Shown here in pieces: positions 25,951 to 34,506 of a stretch of 64,000 nt of DNA. Location: the NCBI RefSeq assembly GCF_009604405.1, contig NZ_WEGK01000007.1, positions 62,001 to 126,000 of the forward strand, written 5' to 3'. How positions within the stretch are numbered: the first letter of the stretch is position 1; the number at the start of each line of letters is the position of its first letter. The position numbers were made by a program, and so were the translations under genes. Below the pieces are notes generated by a model, which searched no databases, was not told the origin of the DNA, and saw nothing but the letters and a program-made list of their open reading frames with translations. The stretch is from Nocardia macrotermitis. Lineage in GTDB: Bacteria; Actinomycetota; Actinomycetes; Mycobacteriales; Mycobacteriaceae.

Positions 25951-28443
25951 ATGGCACGGTCGACGGTTGACTTCGGAATCGATCTCGGCACCACCAACAG
26001 CGCCATCGCCGTCCTGCACGGCGTCGACGCCGAGGTGATCAAGAACAACGAGGATTCCGATACCACGCCGTCGGCGGTGTGGATCGACAAGCGCGACCGG
26101 CTACGGGTCGGCCGCGCGGCCAAGGAGCGCAGCGAATCCGATCCGGACAACACGGTGTCGGAGTTCAAACTGCGCATGGGCACCGCCGGGGAATCGGTGC
26201 GTTTCGCCGCCAGCGGGCGCGAACTCACCCCGCAGCAGCTCTCCGCCGAGGTGCTCAAGACGTTGTGCGCGGATGTGGACCAGCGGCTCGGCGAGAGCAT
26301 CGAGGCCGCGGTGATCACCGTTCCGGCCGCGTTCGACATGAGCGCGTGCGACGCCACCCGCGCCGCGGCCGAAGCGGCCGGGTTGTGCTTCTCGCCGCTG
26401 TTGCAGGAGCCGACCGCAGCCGCGCTGGCCTACGGATTCCAGGCCACCGACGACAATGCCCGCTGGCTGGTCTACGACCTGGGCGGCGGCACCTTCGACG
26501 CGGCGGTCATCCAGTTGCGCGACGGCGAGTTCACCGTGCTCAACCACCGCGGCGACAACTACCTGGGCGGCAAGCTGATCGACTGGCGGATCGTCGAGGA
26601 ACTGCTGATTCCCGCGGTGCGCGACGAATTCGGCATCGCCGATCTGACCCGTGGCGCGGCGCGGTGGCGGCCGGTGGTGAACAAGCTCAAGCTCGCCGCC
26701 GAGAAGGCGAAGATCCAGCTCTCGCGCGCGGCGATGGAGCCGATCGAGATCGAACTCGACAACGGCGCGGGCGGGCGATTCGAGTTCTACTACGAGTTGC
26801 AGCGCACCGATGTGGAGCGGCTGGCCGAGCCGCTGCTCACGCGCTCGGTCAACCTGTGCCGCAAGGCACTCGAGGAGGCGCACCTCGCCCCCGGTGATAT
26901 CGACAAGCTGATCCTGGTCGGCGGTCCGACGCTGTCACCGTATCTGCGCGAACATCTCACCGATCCGGCTCGCGGCCTGAGCATCACGCTGGACACCAGT
27001 CAGGATCCGCTCACCGTCGTTGCCCGGGGTGCGGCGATATTCGCTGGGACGCAACGGATTCCGCAGACTTCCGCGCCGGTGGCCGCACCCGGCGGGTTCA
27101 CCGTGCAGTTGGAGTATCAGCCGGTCGGGCCCGACCGCGAGCCGCTGGTCGTGGGCCGGATCACCGGAAGCGACGGCGCCGCGCTGGACGGCGTGGCCAT
27201 CGAACTGGTCAACGCGGGCGCGCAGCCGCCGTGGCGCAGCGGCAAGATTCCCGTCGCCGACACCGGGGTGTTCACCACGACGCTGTGGGCGGAAACGGGG
27301 CGCACCAACACCTTCGAGCTCGAACTCACCGATGCCGCCGGACGTCGCCGGGAGATCACCCCGGGCACGCTGACCTACACCGTCGGCGCGGTAGAGACGC
27401 AGCCGCCGCTGATCCACACGATCAGCGTTGGGCTGTCGGACAATTCGACGATCCAGTTGATCGAGCGCAACACCCCGCTGCCCGCGCGGGCCCGCAAACG
27501 TCTGCGCACCTCGGTCGCGGTACATCACGGCGCGCAACGCACCGGACTGATCCGAATTCCCGTGCTGGAGGGCGAATATGCCCGCGGCGACCGCAACCGC
27601 ACCATCGGCCATCTGGACATCACCGCCGATCAGATCGAGCGCAGCATCCCCGAGGGCAGCGATCTGGAACTGACCCTGGAGGTCGACGCCTCACGGATGC
27701 TGGTCGCGCGCGCGTATCTGCCGTATCTGGATGCCGAATTCGAGAACGTCATCGATCTGCACACCGAATCACGCCCGGACGCAACGCAATTGCGGCGCAG
27801 CACCGACGCCGAGTTGCAGCGGCTCGACGACGTCCGCCGCCAGCACGACGAATTCGGCAATCCGACCTCGGAACTGCTGCTGAGCCAGTTGGAGCAGGAA
27901 CAGACCGTCACCGACACCCAGCATCTGGTGGCCGCGGCCGCCACCGACCCCGACGCGGCGATCGCCGCCGAACAGCGGTTGCGGGATCTGCGGGCGGCGA
28001 TCGATCAGGCCGAGGACGAGCTGCTGTGGCCGAGCCTGGTGGCGCGGGCGAAGGAGACGCTCGAGTACACCCGGGTGCGGGTCAACGAGATCGGCGAGGA
28101 CATGTACCGCCGCGAATTCGATCAGCACGAGGTCGCGATCCGCGCGGCGATCGACTCACACGAGCCGGATCTGTTGCGGCAGCGCACTTCCGAGCTCGCA
28201 TCGATGGTGCGGCGGCTGCTGGATCGCACCGGCGAATTGCAGATCCTCATCTTCGAGGAACTGATCAAGTATCGCGCCGAGATGGTCGATATCGTGCTCG
28301 CCGATCGGTTGATCGCCGAGGGGCACGCGGCGTTGAACGCGCAGGAGATCACGCGGTTGCGCAATGTCAACGGACGGTTGCGGACGCTGATGGCGGATCC
28401 GCCGCCGGAGCCGGATCCGTTCAGCACGATTCGGTCGTTGTGA
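25951..28443 (+). CDS. Atypical Hsp70 (DnaK-like) chaperone with extended C-terminal region
   Basis: An 830-residue protein, longer than the roughly 610-640 residues of ordinary DnaK. The ATPase domain (1-380) shows the Hsp70 signatures FGIDLGTTNS (phosphate 1), LVYDLGGGTFD (phosphate 2, near 175) and LILVGGPTLSP (adenosine, near 322). A beta-rich region follows (about 390-600), in the place of a peptide-binding domain. The end (about 600-815) is charged and helical, with Glu/Gln/Arg-rich coiled-coil character. The start has a very strong ribosome site, GGAGGAG. It is the last gene of the Sel1/GrpE-like/Hsp70 set and probably forms a dedicated chaperone machine separate from housekeeping DnaK. 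Confidence 0.9.
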   Translation: MARSTVDFGIDLGTTNSAIAVLHGVDAEVIKNNEDSDTTPSAVWIDKRDRLRVGRAAKERSESDPDNTVSEFKLRMGTAGESVRFAASGRELTPQQLSAEVLKTLCADVDQRLGESIEAAVITVPAAFDMSACDATRAAAEAAGLCFSPLLQEPTAAALAYGFQATDDNARWLVYDLGGGTFDAAVIQLRDGEFTVLNHRGDNYLGGKLIDWRIVEELLIPAVRDEFGIADLTRGAARWRPVVNKLKLAAEKAKIQLSRAAMEPIEIELDNGAGGRFEFYYELQRTDVERLAEPLLTRSVNLCRKALEEAHLAPGDIDKLILVGGPTLSPYLREHLTDPARGLSITLDTSQDPLTVVARGAAIFAGTQRIPQTSAPVAAPGGFTVQLEYQPVGPDREPLVVGRITGSDGAALDGVAIELVNAGAQPPWRSGKIPVADTGVFTTTLWAETGRTNTFELELTDAAGRRREITPGTLTYTVGAVETQPPLIHTISVGLSDNSTIQLIERNTPLPARARKRLRTSVAVHHGAQRTGLIRIPVLEGEYARGDRNRTIGHLDITADQIERSIPEGSDLELTLEVDASRMLVARAYLPYLDAEFENVIDLHTESRPDATQLRRSTDAELQRLDDVRRQHDEFGNPTSELLLSQLEQEQTVTDTQHLVAAAATDPDAAIAAEQRLRDLRAAIDQAEDELLWPSLVARAKETLEYTRVRVNEIGEDMYRREFDQHEVAIRAAIDSHEPDLLRQRTSELASMVRRLLDRTGELQILIFEELIKYRAEMVDIVLADRLIAEGHAALNAQEITRLRNVNGRLRTLMADPPPEPDPFSTIRSL

Positions 28444-28485
28444 GGGATCGGCCGGCGTTCGCGGTGATCTGCCGGATGTGGTGAT

Positions 28486-28520
28486 GTTCCGGATGCGCTG
28501 TGTGTCAGTGCATCCGGAAC
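28486..28520. terminator. Hairpin terminator between convergent Hsp70 and lipoprotein genes
   Basis: A perfect 11-bp inverted repeat, GTTCCGGATGC / GCATCCGGAAC, with a 13-base loop lies 42 bases after the Hsp70 stop and 32 bases from the end of the convergent lipoprotein gene. It can act in both directions. There is no clear U tract, as is usual in actinobacteria. Confidence 0.7.
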
Positions 28521-28552
28521 TTCTCGTCGGTCGATCGGGATTGACCCGAGTA

Positions 28553-29356
28553 TTACGGCGAGCCCAGGCAGAGATAGGTCTTCATGAGTTCGCCCGGCGA
28601 CTTGTAGGAGTACGTCGCGGTGACGCCGGATACGTTGTCGCACAGGGAGGACACGGGAACGCTGCGCAGTACCTTGTACTTGGCATCGGAACTGCCGCAC
28701 GCGACGATCCGTACATCGTTGGCACCGGTCTCCTGGAGACAATCGCCGACCTTGGCGTTGTCCACGGTCCGAGAGGTGTCGGCATCCTTGTCCGCCAGGC
28801 AGAAGGTGACACCGTGGCCGAGTCCGGCACCGATCCCCTTGGTGGCCTTCAGCTCGAAGCTGTACGTGCGCTCGGTGCCCTTGACACCCTTGCACTCCAT
28901 GTTCAGCCCGATCATGCTGGCCGTCTCGCGCCCCAGCACCTTGTAGCGGGCGGTCGCATCGGTACAGGCGACCTTCAGCACCGACGACCCCTCACTCCCG
29001 GTCAGGCAATCCCCGATCTGCGCGACGTTCACCGCATGCGCGGTATCGGCCCCTTTATCCCCGACACACACGGAATCACCGCTGTCGTAGTAGTCGTACT
29101 CGGTCCCCGCAACGTCAATACAGTCCTTCTGCGCATGCCCATCCCCCGCCCGATCGAGCACCACATAGGCCGCCGCCGAATCCGAACAGGACACCTTGTC
29201 GAACGAGTCCCCGTTCTTCTTCAAACAATCCCCATGCTGCACCGGCCCACTGACAGCACTACAAGCAACCAGAAACCCAACCACCGGCAACAACACGAAC
29301 ACCCCTGCGCCACAACGCATCCCCGCCCGCCACCGCCGAAACCCCGCCCTACTCAT
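28553..29356 (-). CDS. Secreted lipoprotein with three Cys-rich LppU-like repeats
   Basis: A 267-residue protein. A basic N-terminus and hydrophobic segment end in a lipobox (GFLVAC), so it should be lipidated and exported. The mature part has three units of about 75 residues. Each begins (I/V/H)GDCL, continues with a Cys before a TARYKVL-like motif, has a further Cys and an aromatic Y segment, and ends with a Cys in FCLADKDAD or YLCLG. The even pairing of Cys suggests disulphides in each unit. The pattern resembles the repeat seen in LppU-type lipoproteins. Function unknown. I chose MSRAGFRRW (29356) because it gives a compact signal peptide. Confidence 0.78.
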   Translation of the reverse strand: MSRAGFRRWRAGMRCGAGVFVLLPVVGFLVACSAVSGPVQHGDCLKKNGDSFDKVSCSDSAAAYVVLDRAGDGHAQKDCIDVAGTEYDYYDSGDSVCVGDKGADTAHAVNVAQIGDCLTGSEGSSVLKVACTDATARYKVLGRETASMIGLNMECKGVKGTERTYSFELKATKGIGAGLGHGVTFCLADKDADTSRTVDNAKVGDCLQETGANDVRIVACGSSDAKYKVLRSVPVSSLCDNVSGVTATYSYKSPGELMKTYLCLGSP

Positions 29357-29569
29357 ACCGCCACCTTCGGCAACCCCGCACAATCCGACGCATGCGCGCC
29401 CCGACAAGCCACAACACAACACAGCAAATACATTCGGTTGAACCCCCGAGCTGGAGACCCCACTCCACCGAGCGAGGCACATCATCCTGACGGGAGAACA
29501 TTACCGACCCACCGCACCCACCCACCACCCAATTGCCCCAACCCTCACCAACCCCCGGCTACGCCAGAT

Positions 29570-29934
29570 CCACCACCGGACCAGCGACGAATCCACCAGC
29601 TCGATAGCGACGAATCCTCCAGCACCCCTGCAACCAACCCACCAGCTAGGTAGCGGCCAATCCACCAGCGCCCGTGCAACCAACCCACCAGCTGGGCAGC
29701 GACGAATCCACCAGCTCGGCGCGGCAGACCACCGGCACCCAGCGACCAGTCCACTGGCGAGGTAGCGACCGACCCACCAGTATTCCGGCGACGAATCCAC
29801 CAGCTGGGTAGCGACGAATCCTCCAGCACCCCTGCGACCAATCCACCAGCCAGGTAGCGACCAATCCACCAGCACCCTAGCGACCAACCCACCAGCTGGG
29901 CAGCGACGAATCCACCAGCACATGTGCGACAATG
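29570..29934. repeat. Minisatellite of about 16 units of 23 bp
   Basis: Successive units begin CCACCAGC and end near GCGACGAAT or GCGACCAAC, with an exact spacing of 23 bases. One unit is 3 bases short. Units alternate between two flavours (GGGTAGCGACGAAT and ACCCCTGCGACCAA types), so a 46-bp higher-order repeat may exist. The array fills the gap upstream of the DUF4143 ATPase and ends about 50 bases before its ATG. There are no spacers, so it is not a CRISPR. The remaining gap, 29357-29569, should hold the lipoprotein promoter; nothing else is visible. Confidence 0.9.
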
Positions 29935-29986
29935 GCAGCACGTTCGAGACATCAACGTATTGGTCAGTGCTGTGCCAGGAGGTCGG

Positions 29987-31288
29987 ATGCACACTTCATC
30001 GGGCCCGGCGCGGCCACGCAACGCCGAGATACTGGTCGCCGAGGCCCTGGAGGATACCCGGGTCGTGCTGGTCAACGGTGCTCGGCAGTGCGGCAAGAGC
30101 ACCCTCGTGAAGGTGGCCGCGAAGGGGCGCGACGCCGAGTGGCGTGACCTCGATACCGCGCTCACCCGGCAGGCCGCCCTCGACGATCCGGACGGCTTCG
30201 TCGACTTCCCGGGACTGATGGTGATCGACGAGATTCAGCGTTCGCCCGATCTGTTGCTGTCGATCAAAGCTCAGGTCGACCGAGATCCGCGCCCCGGCCG
30301 GTATCTACTGACCGGATCGGCACGAGTGCTCGGACTGCGCGCGCTGCCGGACACCCTAGTGGGGCGCATGGAAACGATCGAACTGTGGCCGTTCTCGCAA
30401 GGTGAGATCGACGGCGCGACAGACCATTTCATCGATGCCGTATTCGCCGAGGGAGCCGATCTCCGACACACCTCCACGGTGTCACGAGCCGAGTACGCCG
30501 ACCGCGTTGCGCGCGGCGGGTTTCCCGAAGCCGTGGCCCGCACGAACGACAAGCGGCGCCGAGTGTTCTTCAACTCCTACGTCAGCGATCTCGTCGCACG
30601 CGATGTTCAGCAGCTGTCCGAGATCGAGCGGACCACCGAGATACGCGCTCTCATCCAGATGCTCGCCGCACGCTCCGGGCAATTGTTGTCGACCTCGACG
30701 TTGAGCAGGGAACTCGGCCTGGCCACCACCACGATTACGCGCTATCTCGCGCTGCTCGAAGAAGTCTTTCTCATCAAGCGAATTCCGGCGTGGTCACGCA
30801 ATATCAGCACCAGAGCGACCGCCATTCCCAAGGTCTCGTTCGTGGATTCCGGTATCGCCGCGAATGAGATCGGCGCCGACGCCCGCTCGATGCTCCGCCC
30901 CACGGGCCAGTTCGGGCCGCTGTTCGAGGGTTTCGTACTCATGGAACTCGCGCGGCAACTGACCTGGGCACAGGAGGATATCCAACTCTTCCACTACCGC
31001 ACCAAGGATCAGGTCGAAGTCGATGCCGTCCTGGAGAATCGACGCGGCAAGGTCGTCGCCATCGAGGTAAAGGCCGCATCTACCGTGGGAACGAACGATT
31101 TCCGTGGACTGCGACACCTGGCCGAGCGCCTCGGCGACGATTTCCTGGCCGGTATCGTCATGCACACGGGGCAACAGACCTTGCCGTTCGGACCGAAAAT
31201 GCTGGCAATGCCCGCCGCGGCCCTGTGGGAAGCGCGCGTCGCCGCAGTACCTCACAATGCCACTTGTGCGGCCACGCGACCTGTCTAA
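29987..31288 (+). CDS. AAA-family ATPase with DUF4143 C-terminal domain
   Basis: A 433-residue protein. Walker A is NGARQCGKST (residues 30-39) and Walker B is LMVIDEIQRSP, followed by LTGSAR, the sensor of this family. The middle has a winged-helix-like segment (LLSTSTLSRELGLATTTITRYLALLEEVFLIKRIPAW). The DUF4143 C-terminus has FVDSGIA, FEGFVLMEL and a nuclease-like VEVDAVLE...VVAIEVKA core. The start has AGGAGG 4 bases upstream. Such ATPases are widespread and mobile; their cellular role is not established and a DNA-related role is only suggested by the PD-(D/E)xK-like end. It converges on the FAH gene with a 4-base overlap. Confidence 0.9.
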   Translation: MHTSSGPARPRNAEILVAEALEDTRVVLVNGARQCGKSTLVKVAAKGRDAEWRDLDTALTRQAALDDPDGFVDFPGLMVIDEIQRSPDLLLSIKAQVDRDPRPGRYLLTGSARVLGLRALPDTLVGRMETIELWPFSQGEIDGATDHFIDAVFAEGADLRHTSTVSRAEYADRVARGGFPEAVARTNDKRRRVFFNSYVSDLVARDVQQLSEIERTTEIRALIQMLAARSGQLLSTSTLSRELGLATTTITRYLALLEEVFLIKRIPAWSRNISTRATAIPKVSFVDSGIAANEIGADARSMLRPTGQFGPLFEGFVLMELARQLTWAQEDIQLFHYRTKDQVEVDAVLENRRGKVVAIEVKAASTVGTNDFRGLRHLAERLGDDFLAGIVMHTGQQTLPFGPKMLAMPAAALWEARVAAVPHNATCAATRPV

Positions 31289-32256
31289 CGAATCGTGTGC
31301 TCGATAACGCCGACCCCATCGATCTCCAGCCGCAGTTCATCCCCCGGGGCGAGCCAACGCCCCAACTCCATCCCACTACCGCCGGGCAAGGTACCGGTGG
31401 CGAGCAACTCCCCCGGATACAACTGCTCACTCCGGGAAACATGCGCGATCGCCTCGGCCACCGAATGCTGCATACCGCGAGTTCCAGTGCGCGCGAGGAT
31501 GTTTCCGTTGATGCTCACCGTCGCGGTGAGCTGATCGAGACGATCCGCGACCGCCGCACCGGACACCGCGGTGGCCGACATCGACGACATGAAATGCTTG
31601 GACCGCTGCGGTCCGAATCCGGAACGCATTTCCGCCAATTGCACGTCACGAGCCGAGAAGTCGTTCACCACGACGACCGCACCGATCGCAGCGGCGGCCT
31701 CCTCGGCACTCGCGTCCCGCAGCGGCGCGGACAACACCACGCCCAGTTCCAGCTCGAAATCCAGTGCGCGACTGTAGGCCGGGAAGCCGACGGGGATGCC
31801 GGACGGGACGATGGTCATCGCATTGGACATGTAGTAGATCGGCTCGCGATACCACAGCGGCTTCGGCCGGAACATGGGGAAGGTCCGCCGCGTCAACGTC
31901 TCGTAGAGCTGCCCGACCCGATACCCGGCGGGCAGGAAATGCCGGGCCAGACCGCGCGCGGCGTCGATGGCGTGCTTCTCGAACAACATGAAATCCCGGA
32001 ACGACACCGGGCACACCGGCAGCACGACATCGCCGTCACCCAGTCCCAGCCGCTCGTAGCGCGCGACCTCGAACTCCGCGTCGAATGCCGCGGGAATCGC
32101 GAAACCGCTTTCGGCAGTGGTGGTTCCGGCATCACCCCAGCCGGTTCCCGGATCGAGCTGGGTGACGATCCGACGTGCGGCGAGATCGAGCACCCGTCGC
32201 ATGCGCGGTGTCGTATCAGCCGAATCCTGCTGTGCCACATCGTCTGTGGAACTCAT
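31285..32256 (-). CDS. Fumarylacetoacetate hydrolase (FAH)-family enzyme
   Basis: A 323-residue protein with the metal-binding ELE motif in LDFELELGVVL and the conserved VVVNDFSARDVQ segment. It also has GSKHF-like (QRSKHFMSS) and TGT..GSG (ATGTLPGGSGMELG) motifs, all as in the FAH/HpaG fold. These enzymes cleave C-C bonds or decarboxylate beta-diketo or 2-oxo acids with Mg2+ or Mn2+. I chose MSSTDDVAQ (32256), because the open frame upstream is Arg/Pro-rich noise. Upstream, 32257-32555 (299 bases) holds no gene. Substrate unknown. Confidence 0.85.
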   Translation of the reverse strand: MSSTDDVAQQDSADTTPRMRRVLDLAARRIVTQLDPGTGWGDAGTTTAESGFAIPAAFDAEFEVARYERLGLGDGDVVLPVCPVSFRDFMLFEKHAIDAARGLARHFLPAGYRVGQLYETLTRRTFPMFRPKPLWYREPIYYMSNAMTIVPSGIPVGFPAYSRALDFELELGVVLSAPLRDASAEEAAAAIGAVVVVNDFSARDVQLAEMRSGFGPQRSKHFMSSMSATAVSGAAVADRLDQLTATVSINGNILARTGTRGMQHSVAEAIAHVSRSEQLYPGELLATGTLPGGSGMELGRWLAPGDELRLEIDGVGVIEHTIR

Positions 32257-32555
32257 GACGTCTCCGTTCTCGCCCGGCGCCGAGTTGGCCGAATCGGCTC
32301 GAACTCGGTGACGACGCGTCGTTCGTCGCGATCGAGGCTGCCGCCTGGACACACCACGATTACCGTTCGCACTGTCGGCCGGTCGGCGATCGACGGGCGC
32401 GGAATACCGGTCCGGGATCGGCGGCATCGCGCTCGACGTCGTGCGAATTCACCCCGCGATTATGGAGGATCGCCGGGGTCTTCGCACAGGGAGGCTGTTC
32501 CGACCGCGGCGACGAGTCGAATCACCTTCTGCTGCTGGCCTTTCGGAGCGATCGG

Positions 32556-33458
32556 TCAGCCCCGGACCCGCTGACGCAGGAACAGCGCGGCACGGTCGAG
32601 CGCCTCACCCGCCTCGTCCAGATCGTCGGTGAAGGACTGGAAGACGTGCGGCACCTTGGCGGTGATGTCGAGAATGACATCGACCTCGGCGTCGGAGGCG
32701 CGAACGGCGAGGCGGCGCGCGTCGTCCAGGAGCAGTTCGTTCGTGCCGACCTGCGCCAGGATCGGGGGCAGGCCGGTGAGGTCGGCGGTGACCACGGGGC
32801 TGAGCAGGGGGTTTCGGCGATCCGCGGCGACGACGTAGAGGCTGTTCAGTTGGTCGAGGCCCGCCCGGTCGAGCAGCGGATCCGCATCCACCTTGGTCCG
32901 CATGCTCGCACCGGCGCGGGTCACGTCGAGCCCCGGGGAGAACGCGACGATCGCCGCGGGCACGGGCAGACCGGCGTCGCGAGCGGCGAGCGCACCGGTG
33001 ATGCTCAGGCCGCCACCGGCGGAATCGCCTGCGAAAGCGATGGATTCGGGCGCGTGCCCCTGATCGAGAAGTTCGCGGTAGGCCGCGACGACATCCTCGA
33101 CGTCCGCCGGGAACGGGTGTTCCGGCGCCAGCCGATAGTCCAGTGAAATACCCGTGATCCCGGTTCGAACCACCAGGTTGCCGGTGAGTCCGAGCGCCGT
33201 GCGAGGCGACCCGACGACGTGCGATCCGCCGTGCAGGTACAGCAGGATCCCAGGACGAGCCGCGCCGGCCGGAGTGACCCGCAGACCCGGCCGACCACCC
33301 AGCGAAATTTCTTGCACCCCAATATTTTCCGGCACCGGCAGCGCGCCCATCAACTGCTCGAAGCCCGCCCGCGTCGCCTCGACGGAGTTCTCCCCGCCGA
33401 GACCCGCACCGGCCGCACGCAACTGCGCATCGAGACGTTCCCGCTGAATTGTCGACAT
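32556..33458 (-). CDS. Alpha/beta-hydrolase fold esterase/lipase of the HSL family
   Basis: A 300-residue enzyme. The oxyanion-hole motif is HGGS (LYLHGGSHVVGS), the nucleophile elbow GDSAGGG, followed by YRLAPEHPFPA, the typical HSL/LipH-type motif. The C-terminus carries the likely Asp and His (VDVILDITAKVPHVFQSF). It cleaves short- to medium-chain esters. It starts at MSTIQRERL, 40 bp from and divergent to a MarR-type regulator that probably controls it, a common arrangement for inducible esterases. Confidence 0.88.
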   Translation of the reverse strand: MSTIQRERLDAQLRAAGAGLGGENSVEATRAGFEQLMGALPVPENIGVQEISLGGRPGLRVTPAGAARPGILLYLHGGSHVVGSPRTALGLTGNLVVRTGITGISLDYRLAPEHPFPADVEDVVAAYRELLDQGHAPESIAFAGDSAGGGLSITGALAARDAGLPVPAAIVAFSPGLDVTRAGASMRTKVDADPLLDRAGLDQLNSLYVVAADRRNPLLSPVVTADLTGLPPILAQVGTNELLLDDARRLAVRASDAEVDVILDITAKVPHVFQSFTDDLDEAGEALDRAALFLRQRVRG

Positions 33459-33498
33459 CCGATTCCCTTCCGAGGTTGATTCCACTACAGTACATGCC

Positions 33499-33975
33499 AT
33501 GGCAGATACTGCAAGAGAAGATTTTGCCGCCGCGGACGCACTCTTCACCGATCTCGTTCGCGCGCAGACGCGGCTCTACAACGCGGTCGCCGAACGCCTG
33601 AAAGCAACCGCGGGCATCGCATCCGGGCACTTCGAGCTGCTGCGATACGTCCGCGACCACCCCGACGCCCGCGTCGCCGACGTCGCCTCGACCTTCGCGA
33701 TCGGCGTCGGCACCACCAGCAAGATCGTCGACCGCCTGGAGAAGAACGGCTGGCTCGAGCGCCGCCCGAACCCCGCCAACCGCCGCTCATCCCTACTCGC
33801 CCTGACCCCCGAAGGCGAATCGCAAGTCTCCCGAGCCGAACCGATCTGGCAATCCGCGATCCACGAAATCCTCACCCCCGCAATCCCTCCCACCCACCGA
33901 ACAGCCCTGACCGAAGCCCTCGCAACCCTCCGCACCGACCTCGAACAACGCAACCTCGGCCTACCCACCGGGTGA
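33499..33975 (+). CDS. MarR-family transcriptional regulator
   Basis: A 158-residue protein with a winged helix-turn-helix (ASGHFELLRYVRDHPDARVADVASTFAIGVGTTSKIVDRLEKNGWLERRPNPANRRS, about residues 40-98), followed by LALTPEGES and a helical dimerisation end. The wing residues NPANRRS are typical of MarR. It is divergent from the HSL esterase with only 40 bp between starts, so it very likely binds there. The intergenic bases contain CACTACAGTA but no long perfect palindrome. Confidence 0.9.
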   Translation: MADTAREDFAAADALFTDLVRAQTRLYNAVAERLKATAGIASGHFELLRYVRDHPDARVADVASTFAIGVGTTSKIVDRLEKNGWLERRPNPANRRSSLLALTPEGESQVSRAEPIWQSAIHEILTPAIPPTHRTALTEALATLRTDLEQRNLGLPTG

Positions 33976-34028
33976 AGCAGTCACGCGGAGCGCTCGATGG
34001 CGCGACACGGTCACCGGACGCCAGCAGG

Positions 34029-34046
34029 GGGACGATGCGCCGTCCC
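34029..34046. terminator. Short hairpin between convergent marR and HTH genes
   Basis: GGGACG-ATGCGC-CGTCCC is a perfect 6-bp stem in the 104-base gap between the MarR stop (33975) and the end of the small HTH gene (34080). It probably acts as a bidirectional terminator; there is no U tract. Confidence 0.45.
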
Positions 34047-34079
34047 GGAAGTCGTTGCGACAGTTGAGCGGAATCGGTT

Positions 34080-34343
34080 TCACGCACCGGTTGGCAGCCT
34101 TCCGTACGCAGACGGCCAGGCCGCCAATGTGTTGCTACCCAAAGTCGTTATGCTGCAACGCTGGTCGTAGTTTCTGACCAGGATCAGCCTGCGACTCTCC
34201 AAATTCGACACCACACGCCGGACCTCGAAGCGGTCCAGCCCCGCCGCATGCCGAATCTGTTCTCTCGTAAGCATTCCCCCGGAACTCAGCGCCCGCAGTG
34301 CGCGAGCCTGACTCACCGAAAGACTTCCGGTCTGCTGAGGCAT
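34080..34343 (-). CDS. Small winged-helix (MarR-like) DNA-binding protein
   Basis: An 87-residue protein whose middle reads as a winged helix (SVSQARALRALSSGGMLTREQIRHAAGLDRFEVRRVVSNLESRRLILVRNYDQRCSIT, with wing-like TLGSNTL after it). It is little more than a DNA-binding domain. It is divergent from the XRE gene, with 163 bp between starts. It may regulate that gene or be a small orphan regulator. Base composition is slightly less GC-rich here than in flanking genes. Confidence 0.6.
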   Translation of the reverse strand: MPQQTGSLSVSQARALRALSSGGMLTREQIRHAAGLDRFEVRRVVSNLESRRLILVRNYDQRCSITTLGSNTLAAWPSAYGRLPTGA

Positions 34344-34506
34344 GGGGTTAATGTTGCGGCAGCGTGCCGATCGCGTCGGTTCGAAGTGGTGGGGCCGATC
34401 AAAGTTGTTTCATCAGTCCAGCATTCGAGCCGATTGGGCCGTAAAATCTGTGCCGGAGCGGCTCAGATCTCGAGCCGATCCGGTCCGAACTGGGGAAGGG
34501 ACCACC

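Noticed and set aside
29501..29992. Minus-strand open frame encoding Trp/Gly-rich repeats (WWIGRYLAGGLVA-like)
   Set aside because: Artefact of the 23-bp array, with three frames open; hydrophobic look comes from the repeat itself and no start signal is seen.
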